Positions 54,697 through 62,698 of a stretch of 64,000 nucleotides of DNA are shown in pieces. Origin of the DNA: Flavobacterium kingsejongi (lineage in GTDB: Bacteria > Bacteroidota > Bacteroidia > Flavobacteriales > Flavobacteriaceae); contig NZ_CP020919.1 in assembly GCF_003076475.1 (NCBI RefSeq), positions 1 to 64,000 of the forward strand, given 5' to 3'. A program made the translations under genes and the position numbers. Within the stretch, counting starts at the first letter, position 1, and each line of letters opens with the position of its first letter. The notes beneath the pieces are model-generated. The model did not search any database and was not told the origin of the DNA. It saw only the letters and a program-made list of their open reading frames with translations.

Positions 54697-57600
54697 TTAA
54701 AAGGAAACATTTAAACTGAAACCCATACTTTTTGCCTGTGGGATTGACCATTGTTCAAATCCTCCAGCCATATTGTTGTTTCCCTGTGATGATTCCGGAT
54801 CAAGGTTTGGTAATTTAGACCATAACAGAATATTTCTGGCAAAAGCTGAAATCCTAAGATCTACCATCTCTTTCATTAGTTTTGGAAAGCTATAGCCGAT
54901 CGTAACTTCTCTCAATTTCACAAAACTTGCATCATACACACTGTTTTCGGTAATACCATTCAGTCGGTCTTCCAGTCGTAACCGGTCTGTTGATCCCTGG
55001 ACAATGACATCATTTTTAGAACCATCTTCTTTTACTCCTGGAAAAACATAAGGCAAGTCACGGTCTCCTGTACTGGAATCCACACCATAGTAACTCAGCA
55101 GGTTATTGGTTCCACTGTACATTTTTCCACCATTTTTCCATTCGAACGTCGCTCCAACAGATACTCTCTTGTAGGTAAATTGTGTAGAACCACCCAATAC
55201 AAATTTAGGCATCACTTCCCCTAACACTTTTTCCTCTCCTAAAAGCGGCATTCCGTTAGCATCTACTATAATATTGTTATGCTCATCCCTGACAAAACTG
55301 GTTCCGTAAATTACCGGGAAACGGTCTCCTTTACTTACACGGATCTGAGGCGTAACAAAACCACCCAGGGTAATATTATCCACACCATCTGCCAATTCAT
55401 CCACATAAGAATCTGCTTTGGAGAAATTCACATTAAAGTTCCAGTCAAAATCTGTTGTTTTCACCGGATTGGCAAAGAACATTACTTCATGTGCAATAGT
55501 GTGTAGTTTTCCACCATTCGTTACAAAAGAGGAAGCCCCTGTTGAACCTGCCAATGGCACGGCAAAAATCTGATCGGTTACATTTTGTCTTGAAAAAGCA
55601 TAATCAATACCGATCCTGTTATTGAAGAACTTCAGGTCTACTCCCACTTCATACGATTTTGTATTTTGTGGTTTCAGGTTTGGATCATACAATACTGAAT
55701 TCGGTATAAAAGAACTTGTATCTCCTAATGGATATTGTACCGGAACTCCCGACCAGAATCCACCGCCATAACTCGGTCTTCTGTAGTAGTCTTTATAATA
55801 ATCACCTGCCTGGCCTACTTCAGCTATAGCACCTCTAATTTTCGCAAAGGAAAGTATGGAATTATCTTTTAATCCTTCGATCTCTGTCAGCACAATCCCT
55901 AAGGATACGGATGGATACACAAAAGAGCGATTCCCTCTTGGCATGCTCGATACAATATCTTTACGGATGGTTCCATTCAAGAAAATCATGTCTTTATAGG
56001 AAAAACCAGCATTTCCAAAAAAGCCCACTGTGCGGTATTGCCTTCTGGTTTCCTGCGAAGTTACTGTTCGTGCATTTTCAATGGTTTGCCAGCCTCCAAA
56101 ATTAAGTGCTGAACCTTCATCATTGTAACGTTTGCTATTTTCATGATTGTACTCATTCCCCACCAAAGCATCAAATTTCAAATCTTCGGTGATGTCCATA
56201 CTATAATTCACTGTCAGTAAGGAATTGATTACATCGGTAGTAACGCCATATAAATTAATACGGCTGGAACCACCGGTAAGATCATGCTGGTGTCCAAATT
56301 CGTAAACATCCCTGTAATTTGTCGTATAGGAATCGATACCGGCCTGGTATTTAAACGCTAACCTTTTATCGCCATCGGCACTAATAACCGGTTTGTACTG
56401 AATGTTGGCATTACCATAAAAACGGTTTGTTTTTTCACTGAACTCATTGTGTTCTGCCGCCCAATATGGATTATTGAATACATTCTTTCTAAAAAACACC
56501 TGCTCATACGGATTGGTAGCAGATGCTGAACCATTCCCTTTCAGGTCATAACTCCGCGGTGCAGCGAAAACTCCAGGTAAAGGAGAATCATTTCCAGAAG
56601 AGGCTTTATTAATTTTAGTCTGTACATAATTGGCAGAAAAACCAGTAGACCATTGGTCATTTAGCTTGGTATCCACCACTGCTTTCAGCGTGTAACGCTT
56701 CATTGCAGTACCCGGCATAAATCCTTCCTGTGTGGCATTACCGAATCCAAAAGAGTAATTGGTTTTTTCAGTAGCCTGGCTTAGGTTTACGGAATTATTA
56801 ATAGTATGCCCTACCCTAAAATAATCATCTATATTATTTGGTGCTGATGGTTTCACCCATGGATCCAGTCCGGCACTTGCCCTTTGTGGCACATAGTACA
56901 TTCCCGGACGCAATACTCCACCATTGAAAGAATTTGAGACATTCCCCCCATAGGTAGGATCATTTGGCAGTTCGGAGATCTTAGGTCCCCAACTGGTGGA
57001 CGAATAAGGATTAAACTGGCCTTGTGCTCCCTGTGCATATTCATTCTGCAATGTCGGTTTCTTAGAGATCGTCTCAAAGCTTACAGAAGTAGCATAACTG
57101 ATAACGGGCTTTCCTCCTTTTGCCAGGCCTTTTCCACTTTTGGTTGTAATTACGATAACTCCATTTGAAGCACGTAATCCGTATAAAGCTGCTGCTGCCT
57201 GACCCTTAAGTACTGAGATACTTTCGATATCATTAGGGTCGATATCGACAGCTCTATTAGCTACATCGGCACCGGTAACACTATTCCCGGTATTATAGTC
57301 TGCTGTTGAAGCAACGGGCATTCCATCGATTACATATAAAGGGGTATTATTCCCTGTAAATGACCGCGCACCACGAATGTTAATCTGTGATGAAGCTCCC
57401 GGTGCCCCGCTGGAAGGCGTGATTTGGACCCCGGCTAATTTTCCTTGTAAAGCCCCGGACAAGCTGTTATTGGACGCCCTGTTTAAGTCGGCCCCTTTCA
57501 CTTCCTGTACAGCATAAGCTACTGCTTTGGCACTTTTCTTTATTCCAAATGCAGTAACCACTACAGCATCCAATTCATTCCTGTCGGAATCCATAGCATG

Positions 57601-57873
57601 GTTGATTGTCGCGGAAGACCCTACTTTTACGGTTGCTTCTTTCATTCCAATAAAAGAGAAAACCAATATGTCCCCTTCCTGTGCCTTGATGGAATATTTA
57701 CCATCAAAGTCTGTCTGTGTAGCTCTGATACTACCCTTAATTAATACATTCACACCTGGCAATGGCAAAGTGCCATCTGTAACTACCCCCGTAACTACTT
57801 TTTGCTGTGCAAAAGAAATCTGAACCATTAATGCTAAAATTAGCGAAGCGATCCATTTGAATTTTGACCTCAT
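54697..57873 (-). CDS. SusC/RagA-family TonB-linked outer-membrane receptor
   Basis: The 1058-residue protein has a signal peptide (MRSKFKWIASLILALMVQISFAQ), a carboxypeptidase D regulatory-like domain (VVTGVVTDGTLPLPGVNVLIKG), a TonB plug (AVVVTAFGIKKSAKAVAYAV to ASNGVIVITTKSGKG) and a 22-strand-type barrel ending SMGFSLNVSF. With SusD it imports oligomers or peptides across the outer membrane using TonB. It is first of a two-gene operon with susD and has a long, structured leader upstream. Confidence 0.94.
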   Translation of the reverse strand: MRSKFKWIASLILALMVQISFAQQKVVTGVVTDGTLPLPGVNVLIKGSIRATQTDFDGKYSIKAQEGDILVFSFIGMKEATVKVGSSATINHAMDSDRNELDAVVVTAFGIKKSAKAVAYAVQEVKGADLNRASNNSLSGALQGKLAGVQITPSSGAPGASSQINIRGARSFTGNNTPLYVIDGMPVASTADYNTGNSVTGADVANRAVDIDPNDIESISVLKGQAAAALYGLRASNGVIVITTKSGKGLAKGGKPVISYATSVSFETISKKPTLQNEYAQGAQGQFNPYSSTSWGPKISELPNDPTYGGNVSNSFNGGVLRPGMYYVPQRASAGLDPWVKPSAPNNIDDYFRVGHTINNSVNLSQATEKTNYSFGFGNATQEGFMPGTAMKRYTLKAVVDTKLNDQWSTGFSANYVQTKINKASSGNDSPLPGVFAAPRSYDLKGNGSASATNPYEQVFFRKNVFNNPYWAAEHNEFSEKTNRFYGNANIQYKPVISADGDKRLAFKYQAGIDSYTTNYRDVYEFGHQHDLTGGSSRINLYGVTTDVINSLLTVNYSMDITEDLKFDALVGNEYNHENSKRYNDEGSALNFGGWQTIENARTVTSQETRRQYRTVGFFGNAGFSYKDMIFLNGTIRKDIVSSMPRGNRSFVYPSVSLGIVLTEIEGLKDNSILSFAKIRGAIAEVGQAGDYYKDYYRRPSYGGGFWSGVPVQYPLGDTSSFIPNSVLYDPNLKPQNTKSYEVGVDLKFFNNRIGIDYAFSRQNVTDQIFAVPLAGSTGASSFVTNGGKLHTIAHEVMFFANPVKTTDFDWNFNVNFSKADSYVDELADGVDNITLGGFVTPQIRVSKGDRFPVIYGTSFVRDEHNNIIVDANGMPLLGEEKVLGEVMPKFVLGGSTQFTYKRVSVGATFEWKNGGKMYSGTNNLLSYYGVDSSTGDRDLPYVFPGVKEDGSKNDVIVQGSTDRLRLEDRLNGITENSVYDASFVKLREVTIGYSFPKLMKEMVDLRISAFARNILLWSKLPNLDPESSQGNNNMAGGFEQWSIPQAKSMGFSLNVSF

Positions 57874-57929
57874 AATTTATTTGTATAAGTTAATAAAAAC
57901 CCAAACCTATACAAATAAATCACAAAAGA

Positions 57930-58030
57930 ATATCAGATTACGACATACCTCTCCTGCCCGTTTCGCCGACGTGATAACCTCCCAAGAAAGGATTTTAAAT
58001 CCTGAGATCTTTTTAACCTTTCTACTTCGA
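57930..58030 (-). promoter_or_regulatory. Candidate structured 5' leader of susC
   Basis: On the minus strand the leader reads AGAAAGG, then AGGATTT with complement AAATCCT, then CCTTTCT, so AGAAAGG can pair with CCTTTCT or compete with the inner hairpin. Next follow GGGAGGTTATCACGTCGGCG, AAACGGGCAGGAGAGG and TATGTCG. The block is much richer in G and C than its surroundings. It does not match any riboswitch class I know; the structure and any function are inference. Confidence 0.4.
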
Positions 58031-58094
58031 TTACTATCCGATACTATTAAATAAAAATGATAATTTGAATAAAATCATAAAAAAACATTGCACT

Positions 58095-58190
58095 ATTATT
58101 AGTGATTGAGGCTAATAATTTTTATTTACTACAATTGTAGATTATTGTATTTTGCTTGAGACTGGAAATATTGTGTTAAAATCCACAATA
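58095..58190. promoter_or_regulatory. Three inverted repeats upstream of the first susC
   Basis: ATTATTAG / CTAATAAT (58095-58102 and 58112-58119), CTACAATTGTAG (58129-58140, a perfect 12-bp palindrome) and TATTGTG / CACAATA (58169-58175 and 58184-58190). They lie within about 100 bases and could be protein-binding sites for control of susC. No regulator gene is next to them. Confidence 0.35.
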
Positions 58191-58378
58191 CGTCAACTGT
58201 TTGGAATGTTAAAATAAATAGTATTTAATCCTTATTTTTCGTACAGCTAATTATACACCATGATCTGAGACTTAATAGACCTATAATGTAATGTCAAATT
58301 ATCGGTTGCCAAAGTGATCTATTATTCCGCACTATACAGTAGAAATCAGAACTGTTTTTTTTTAAGACTATAAAAAAA

Positions 58379-58405
58379 GCCCTCATACAATGAATGCATG
58401 AGGGC
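58379..58405 (-). terminator. Terminator after the S8 protease gene
   Basis: GCCCTCAT and ATGAGGGC form an 8-bp stem around an 11-base loop; seven T follow on the minus strand. Confidence 0.85.
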
Positions 58406-58450
58406 TTATCTATTAAATTTTTCGATGCAAAAAGCATCCCTAATTCATTT

Positions 58451-60304
58451 CTATTTCTTAACGAATTTCTTAGTTATTGATTTATCTTCAGAAATAAATT
58501 TCACGAAGTAAACACCACTTCCTAATTGCGAAACATCGATTTGTTTTGCTTCAGCATTCAATTTGTTCACGACTACTTTTCCTGTAATATCGTATACAAT
58601 TACATCTGATAAAATAAGATTCTGAGGTAATGTAAAATTTAATCTATCATTTGCTGGATTAGGATAAATAAATATTGATTTATCTGCCGACACATCATTG
58701 ATTCCCAATGTTCCACCTGAAACATTTCCGATCATAGAATATTCCTGAGATCCTCCTGCCAAAGTTCCTTTATGAGTTACCTGAATAGTATATGTTCCAG
58801 GTTGCGCATTATAAATATGAACTTTTTCGATATTATCAACATCATTGTCTGAATTCTGAGTAGCTTTACTAACGGGTAATAATGGATTTAATTTCCAAGG
58901 GTAATATGTTGTACCGTTATTCGTTATTTTTAAATCTAAATTATTTACCAATCTTGCTGTTCTATCATCTGGTGTATTATTATTTACCTGCCCCTCCGGA
59001 TCGGTCCATGTAATAGAAACTTCAATATCCTGAGCCTGATTGATCGTGATTACTTTCGTAAAAGTTTCATTATTCAGTAAATTTCTTTCATCAATAAAAG
59101 TACCGGTTCCATTATCACGAATAAGGAGAGCTGCTTTTTCTCCATCGGCTAAACCCCAACCCATTCTATAATCAGGACCTTTTCCCGCACCTGCTTCTTT
59201 AGCAGTATGACAGATTAAACCCCTTACTGTTGCTGCTTTCATAAAATGTGAATTTACAGTATTATAATAATCCTGCAACAATACCACTAATCCTGTAATT
59301 CCAGGCGTAGCCATAGAAGTTCCGCTCATTGTACCATATGAAGTATCAGAAGTACTGATAGTAGAATTCACATTAACACCTTTTGCTGAAATATCTGGTT
59401 TAATACGCCCATCATCTGTAGGTCCAAAATTTGTAAAATTAGATACTATAACACTGTTCGCGCTTACATAATTATCCACATTTGAAACTGCAGCAACAGT
59501 TAAACCATTTTTGCTAGTCCCCATACCCGTTAATAAATCATAACCGTTTTTGGCAGTAACTTGACTTATTGACGTAGTTGCTCTATCATTTCCGGCTGCA
59601 GACACAATTAAATAATATGGAAAAGTATGCATAATCTCATCCATTGTAGCGGAAGTATCATCATATTTTCCAAACCTCCAATTTGCCAATGTTTCCGCTT
59701 GGTATCCATAAGAATGATTTGAGACCAAATATCCTCCTTGAGCAAATCCTATCATTTCCGAAACATCATTAGTCCAGTTATTTGTTCTGGCAGAAGCATT
59801 GTAAGCAATACCTCTTCTGTCAGGACTAATACCAGTAGCCAAAATGGTTCCAGTTACATGCGTAGAATGATCACTTAATGTAGCGGTAAAACCATCGGTG
59901 ATAGTAACTTTATCAACAAATTCCTGATGGGTTGTCCGTACGTCTGCACCATCCCATACACCAGCAACCATACCTGAACCGGTTATATTAAGATTTAATC
60001 CTCCACCGGGATACAACTTATTAGCGCTAATTGTGCGTGAGGCACCAGCGTTACCAATAGTAAAAAAAACAGGCTCACCATTAAAGATACGCTGTAACGA
60101 TTTTTGCTCAGAGTCAACAACTTTAAACTGACTCTTATAATTTGCAATCATTTTTGCCTGCTCCTGTTGAAATAACTCAACCTTGGATTTAAGTTTTTTA
60201 ATATTTCCTTCATTATAGGCAGCAATGATTTTGCTACGTTGCTCATTATTTTGAGCAAACACAAAGCCAGGAAATAACAATAGTAATAAAATATTTTTTT
60301 TCAT
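58451..60304 (-). CDS. Secreted S8 subtilisin-like protease with type IX secretion tail
   Basis: The 617-residue protein has a signal peptide (ending GFVFAQ), a propeptide-like helical part to about residue 75, and a subtilase domain with Asp118 (VAGVWDGADV), His149 (DHSTHVTGTI), Asn239 (VSAAGND) and Ser330 (MSGTSMATPGITG). A P-type or CUB-like sandwich (about 410-530, VSITWTDPEGQVNNN) follows, then a T9SS type A tail (IYPNPANDRLNFTLPQN to SITKKFVKK). It is probably secreted by T9SS and digests external protein. It follows the broken lipoprotein gene and the second susD-susC in transcription order. Confidence 0.94.
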   Translation of the reverse strand: MKKNILLLLLFPGFVFAQNNEQRSKIIAAYNEGNIKKLKSKVELFQQEQAKMIANYKSQFKVVDSEQKSLQRIFNGEPVFFTIGNAGASRTISANKLYPGGGLNLNITGSGMVAGVWDGADVRTTHQEFVDKVTITDGFTATLSDHSTHVTGTILATGISPDRRGIAYNASARTNNWTNDVSEMIGFAQGGYLVSNHSYGYQAETLANWRFGKYDDTSATMDEIMHTFPYYLIVSAAGNDRATTSISQVTAKNGYDLLTGMGTSKNGLTVAAVSNVDNYVSANSVIVSNFTNFGPTDDGRIKPDISAKGVNVNSTISTSDTSYGTMSGTSMATPGITGLVVLLQDYYNTVNSHFMKAATVRGLICHTAKEAGAGKGPDYRMGWGLADGEKAALLIRDNGTGTFIDERNLLNNETFTKVITINQAQDIEVSITWTDPEGQVNNNTPDDRTARLVNNLDLKITNNGTTYYPWKLNPLLPVSKATQNSDNDVDNIEKVHIYNAQPGTYTIQVTHKGTLAGGSQEYSMIGNVSGGTLGINDVSADKSIFIYPNPANDRLNFTLPQNLILSDVIVYDITGKVVVNKLNAEAKQIDVSQLGSGVYFVKFISEDKSITKKFVKK

Positions 60305-60320
60305 GATCTAAATAAAGAAA

Positions 60321-60344
60321 CCTTTCACGACAAGTCGTGAAAGG
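60321..60344 (-). terminator. Hairpin between the lipoprotein remnant and the S8 protease gene
   Basis: CCTTTCACGAC and GTCGTGAAAGG are perfectly complementary with two bases between. On the minus strand TTTCTTTATTT follows, so it can terminate or reduce transcription into the protease gene. Confidence 0.75.
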
Positions 60345-60370
60345 TTTTGTTAAAAATTATATTCCCATCC

Positions 60371-61180
60371 TTATGGTACTGGTGTAAACACACATGTAGT
60401 TATAAATGAACCAGTAAACAATCCCTGAGATAAGTCAATTGTAATCTTACCCGTAGCCTCATCAAATGTTCCAGTTCCTCCTGTATCATAGGTCCCTGTA
60501 TCAGTTCCTGTAAAAACAACTGTATCATCACAATTAATTTTTATATTTCCTGGATAAAGATATCTATTTAAATAAGCATTGTTCCCTGTAAGAGCAGCTA
60601 CAAAAGCAGGTCCCCAAGAAGAAGTTATAGAAAAAGTATTATCAGCTCCTGTTGCCACTAAAGTAACCTGATGGCTTGGCGCAGCATCACCTTAAACATC
60701 AACAGTTACATTATAAAGTCCCGCAGCACCTTACGTACAAGCTTGTTGTAGAATAATTGTGTGCTCTGATAAAGCAGGATCAACATGTGTACCTGCAACA
60801 TCCGTAAGATCTAAAACCAAACGGAATATTTGGAAAGCAGGTATAGCATCATAATGCCCTGTAACCTTGATATAACCATTATTAGCACCTGCTGGTACAA
60901 ATAAAGAAGTACTTTCAATAGTATACATTGCAGGAGTAGCAGTTGACTTAGCTGCATTAACTGACACTGCAATTGTTCTATCAACACTGGAAACTGTAGT
61001 AACATCAACTCTTACTTCAGCAACACGCGATCCATCATCAAAAACACCATAATTTTGTCCAACCGCCCCGAAAGCAGATTGAGCGAATCCATTTTGATTA
61101 TCGAAGATAACCTGATCTTCATCACAGCCTGTAAAAAGTGCCAGTAACGAAAGGATTAAAAAAAGTTTTATATTTTTCAT
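60371..61180 (-). pseudogene. SusCD-associated lipoprotein gene with two in-frame TAA codons
   Basis: The gene opens with a lipoprotein signal (MKNIKLFLILSLLALFTGCD, Cys19) and a beta-sandwich-like body (VDVTTVSSVDRTIAVSVN, VLDLTDVAGTHVDP). After QQACT the frame meets TAA (60731-60733), runs 12 codons (GAAGLYNVTVDV), meets a second TAA (60692-60694), and then continues in the same frame for over 100 codons (VTLVATGADNTFSITSSWGP) to a normal stop at 60371. Both stops stand in the same heptamer TAAGGTG. Such lipoproteins often follow susD and bind ligand at the surface. It may be a pseudogene, a recoded gene or contain sequence errors. Confidence 0.8.
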
Positions 61181-61196
61181 AATTCAATTTAAAAAA

Positions 61197-62684
61197 TTAG
61201 TAACCAGGATTTTGCTGTCCTCTAATTTGAGGATTCGCAGTAAGTTCTGTTGTAGGAACTGGTAATGTCCATCTATGATCTGTGTTAGAGAATGTACAAG
61301 AATTGTTAAATTCACAATCTTTAGGATCTCTATCAATAGTAACACCCGCTTTAACAGCCAAACGTTTTAAATCAACATAACGGTGACCTTCGAAAGCCAA
61401 TTCTTTTCTTCTTTCTTGCAAAATACCAGCCCAAGCTTGTTGTGCATTTGCAAAAACAGGAAGTGTAGGAGGTGCAGAATTTGGATTATAACGAGCTTCC
61501 ATTACTTCATATAACACAGCAGCAGCACCAGCATAATCTCCAGCAGCAGCTCTTGCCTCAGCTTTGATGAAATACATCTCAGAAACACGGAATACTTTAA
61601 TATCTGCTAATAAATTGGTATTTTCTGTACGTGTATATTTACCAACCGGAAGAATATCATCTGCTCTATAATTTGGAGTATTTTGATAATCCTGAGCTGG
61701 CTGACCAGAAGGGTGCATTACAACTTTATAACGAATATCTCTCGCTGCATCATATAAATTAAATAGAGAACGTCCAATTTCAAAAAACGGTGAACCTGTC
61801 ACAGAAGCATTTACACTTGCCCAGATACTACCTACTTTAGCATCATTTATTGAACGAGATAATTTAAAAATAACTTCTCCATTTTGGCTATCATTCCATA
61901 TCGCAGGATACTCTGTATAAGAAGAAAGCCCAACTGTACCCATTACTTGATCAGCATACATTTCTGCAGTAACATAATCCTCTCTAAAAGCAGCCATCCT
62001 TGCTCTAAAAGCATTGATAAAATTATTAGAAATAAAGAAAGCAGTATTGTCTCCTGAAGAATATAATGTTTCATCAAGGTTATCAACAGCAAAATCTAAA
62101 TCTGAATTGATCAGAGCAAAAACTTCACCATTAGTACTTCTTGGAATTGTAGGTGAACCGTATACTGGTGCATCTTCGAAAAGCATTACTCCTAAAGCAG
62201 AATCATCTGCTAAATCAGTAGAAAAATAAGACAACAATTGAAAATAAGCAAAAGCTCTGATTGCCTTAGCCTGAGCTAAGATATGATCAAATTTTTCTTG
62301 ATCATCATCAGAGTTAATTGGAACACTTTGTGCTCCAATTAATAAACGGTTGCAATTATTGATACAGCTATAATAAGAAGACCAAATAGAGTTAGGTCCG
62401 TCTGATCCTGTATTTAATACATAAGAATAACTACCATCATTGATTCCTTGGCCACCATTACTTACACCCAATCCAACTTCGTCAGTAAAAACTGTAGAAA
62501 AGGAAATCGTGTTTTCATAATTTAATCTTCCATATACTCCTGCAAGATTCAATTCTAAACCTTGTATTGAGGTAAATGTTGCCTCAGGACTTGTTTGCCC
62601 TGGTTGTGTAATATCCAGTGCATCATCACAGGAGGAAGCAAAGATTCCTACCAATAATAATAAACAAATTTTTATTTTTTTCAT
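61197..62684 (-). CDS. SusD/RagB-family outer-membrane lipoprotein
   Basis: The 495-residue protein has a lipoprotein signal (MKKIKICLLLLVGIFASSC, Cys19) and the SusD helical fold: SIWSSYYSCINNCNRLL, AQAKAIRAFAYFQLLSYF, and the C-terminal EMYFIKAEARAAAGDYAGAA, LQERRKELAFEGHRYVDLKRL and PQIRGQQNPGY. It pairs with the SusC 14 bases upstream. The lipoprotein gene follows 16 bases downstream. The nutrient is unknown; the secreted protease nearby hints at peptides. Confidence 0.95.
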   Translation of the reverse strand: MKKIKICLLLLVGIFASSCDDALDITQPGQTSPEATFTSIQGLELNLAGVYGRLNYENTISFSTVFTDEVGLGVSNGGQGINDGSYSYVLNTGSDGPNSIWSSYYSCINNCNRLLIGAQSVPINSDDDQEKFDHILAQAKAIRAFAYFQLLSYFSTDLADDSALGVMLFEDAPVYGSPTIPRSTNGEVFALINSDLDFAVDNLDETLYSSGDNTAFFISNNFINAFRARMAAFREDYVTAEMYADQVMGTVGLSSYTEYPAIWNDSQNGEVIFKLSRSINDAKVGSIWASVNASVTGSPFFEIGRSLFNLYDAARDIRYKVVMHPSGQPAQDYQNTPNYRADDILPVGKYTRTENTNLLADIKVFRVSEMYFIKAEARAAAGDYAGAAAVLYEVMEARYNPNSAPPTLPVFANAQQAWAGILQERRKELAFEGHRYVDLKRLAVKAGVTIDRDPKDCEFNNSCTFSNTDHRWTLPVPTTELTANPQIRGQQNPGY

Positions 62685-62698
62685 AATACGTTTTTTTT

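Larger units (their letters stand above)
57874..58450. other. Long leader and upstream region of the first susC
   Basis: The 577-base gap contains a G/C-rich block in an A/T-rich background (57930-58030), three inverted repeats (58095-58190) and the S8 protease terminator (58379-58405). It has no convincing ORF. The G/C-rich block and the repeats are listed separately. Confidence 0.6.
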
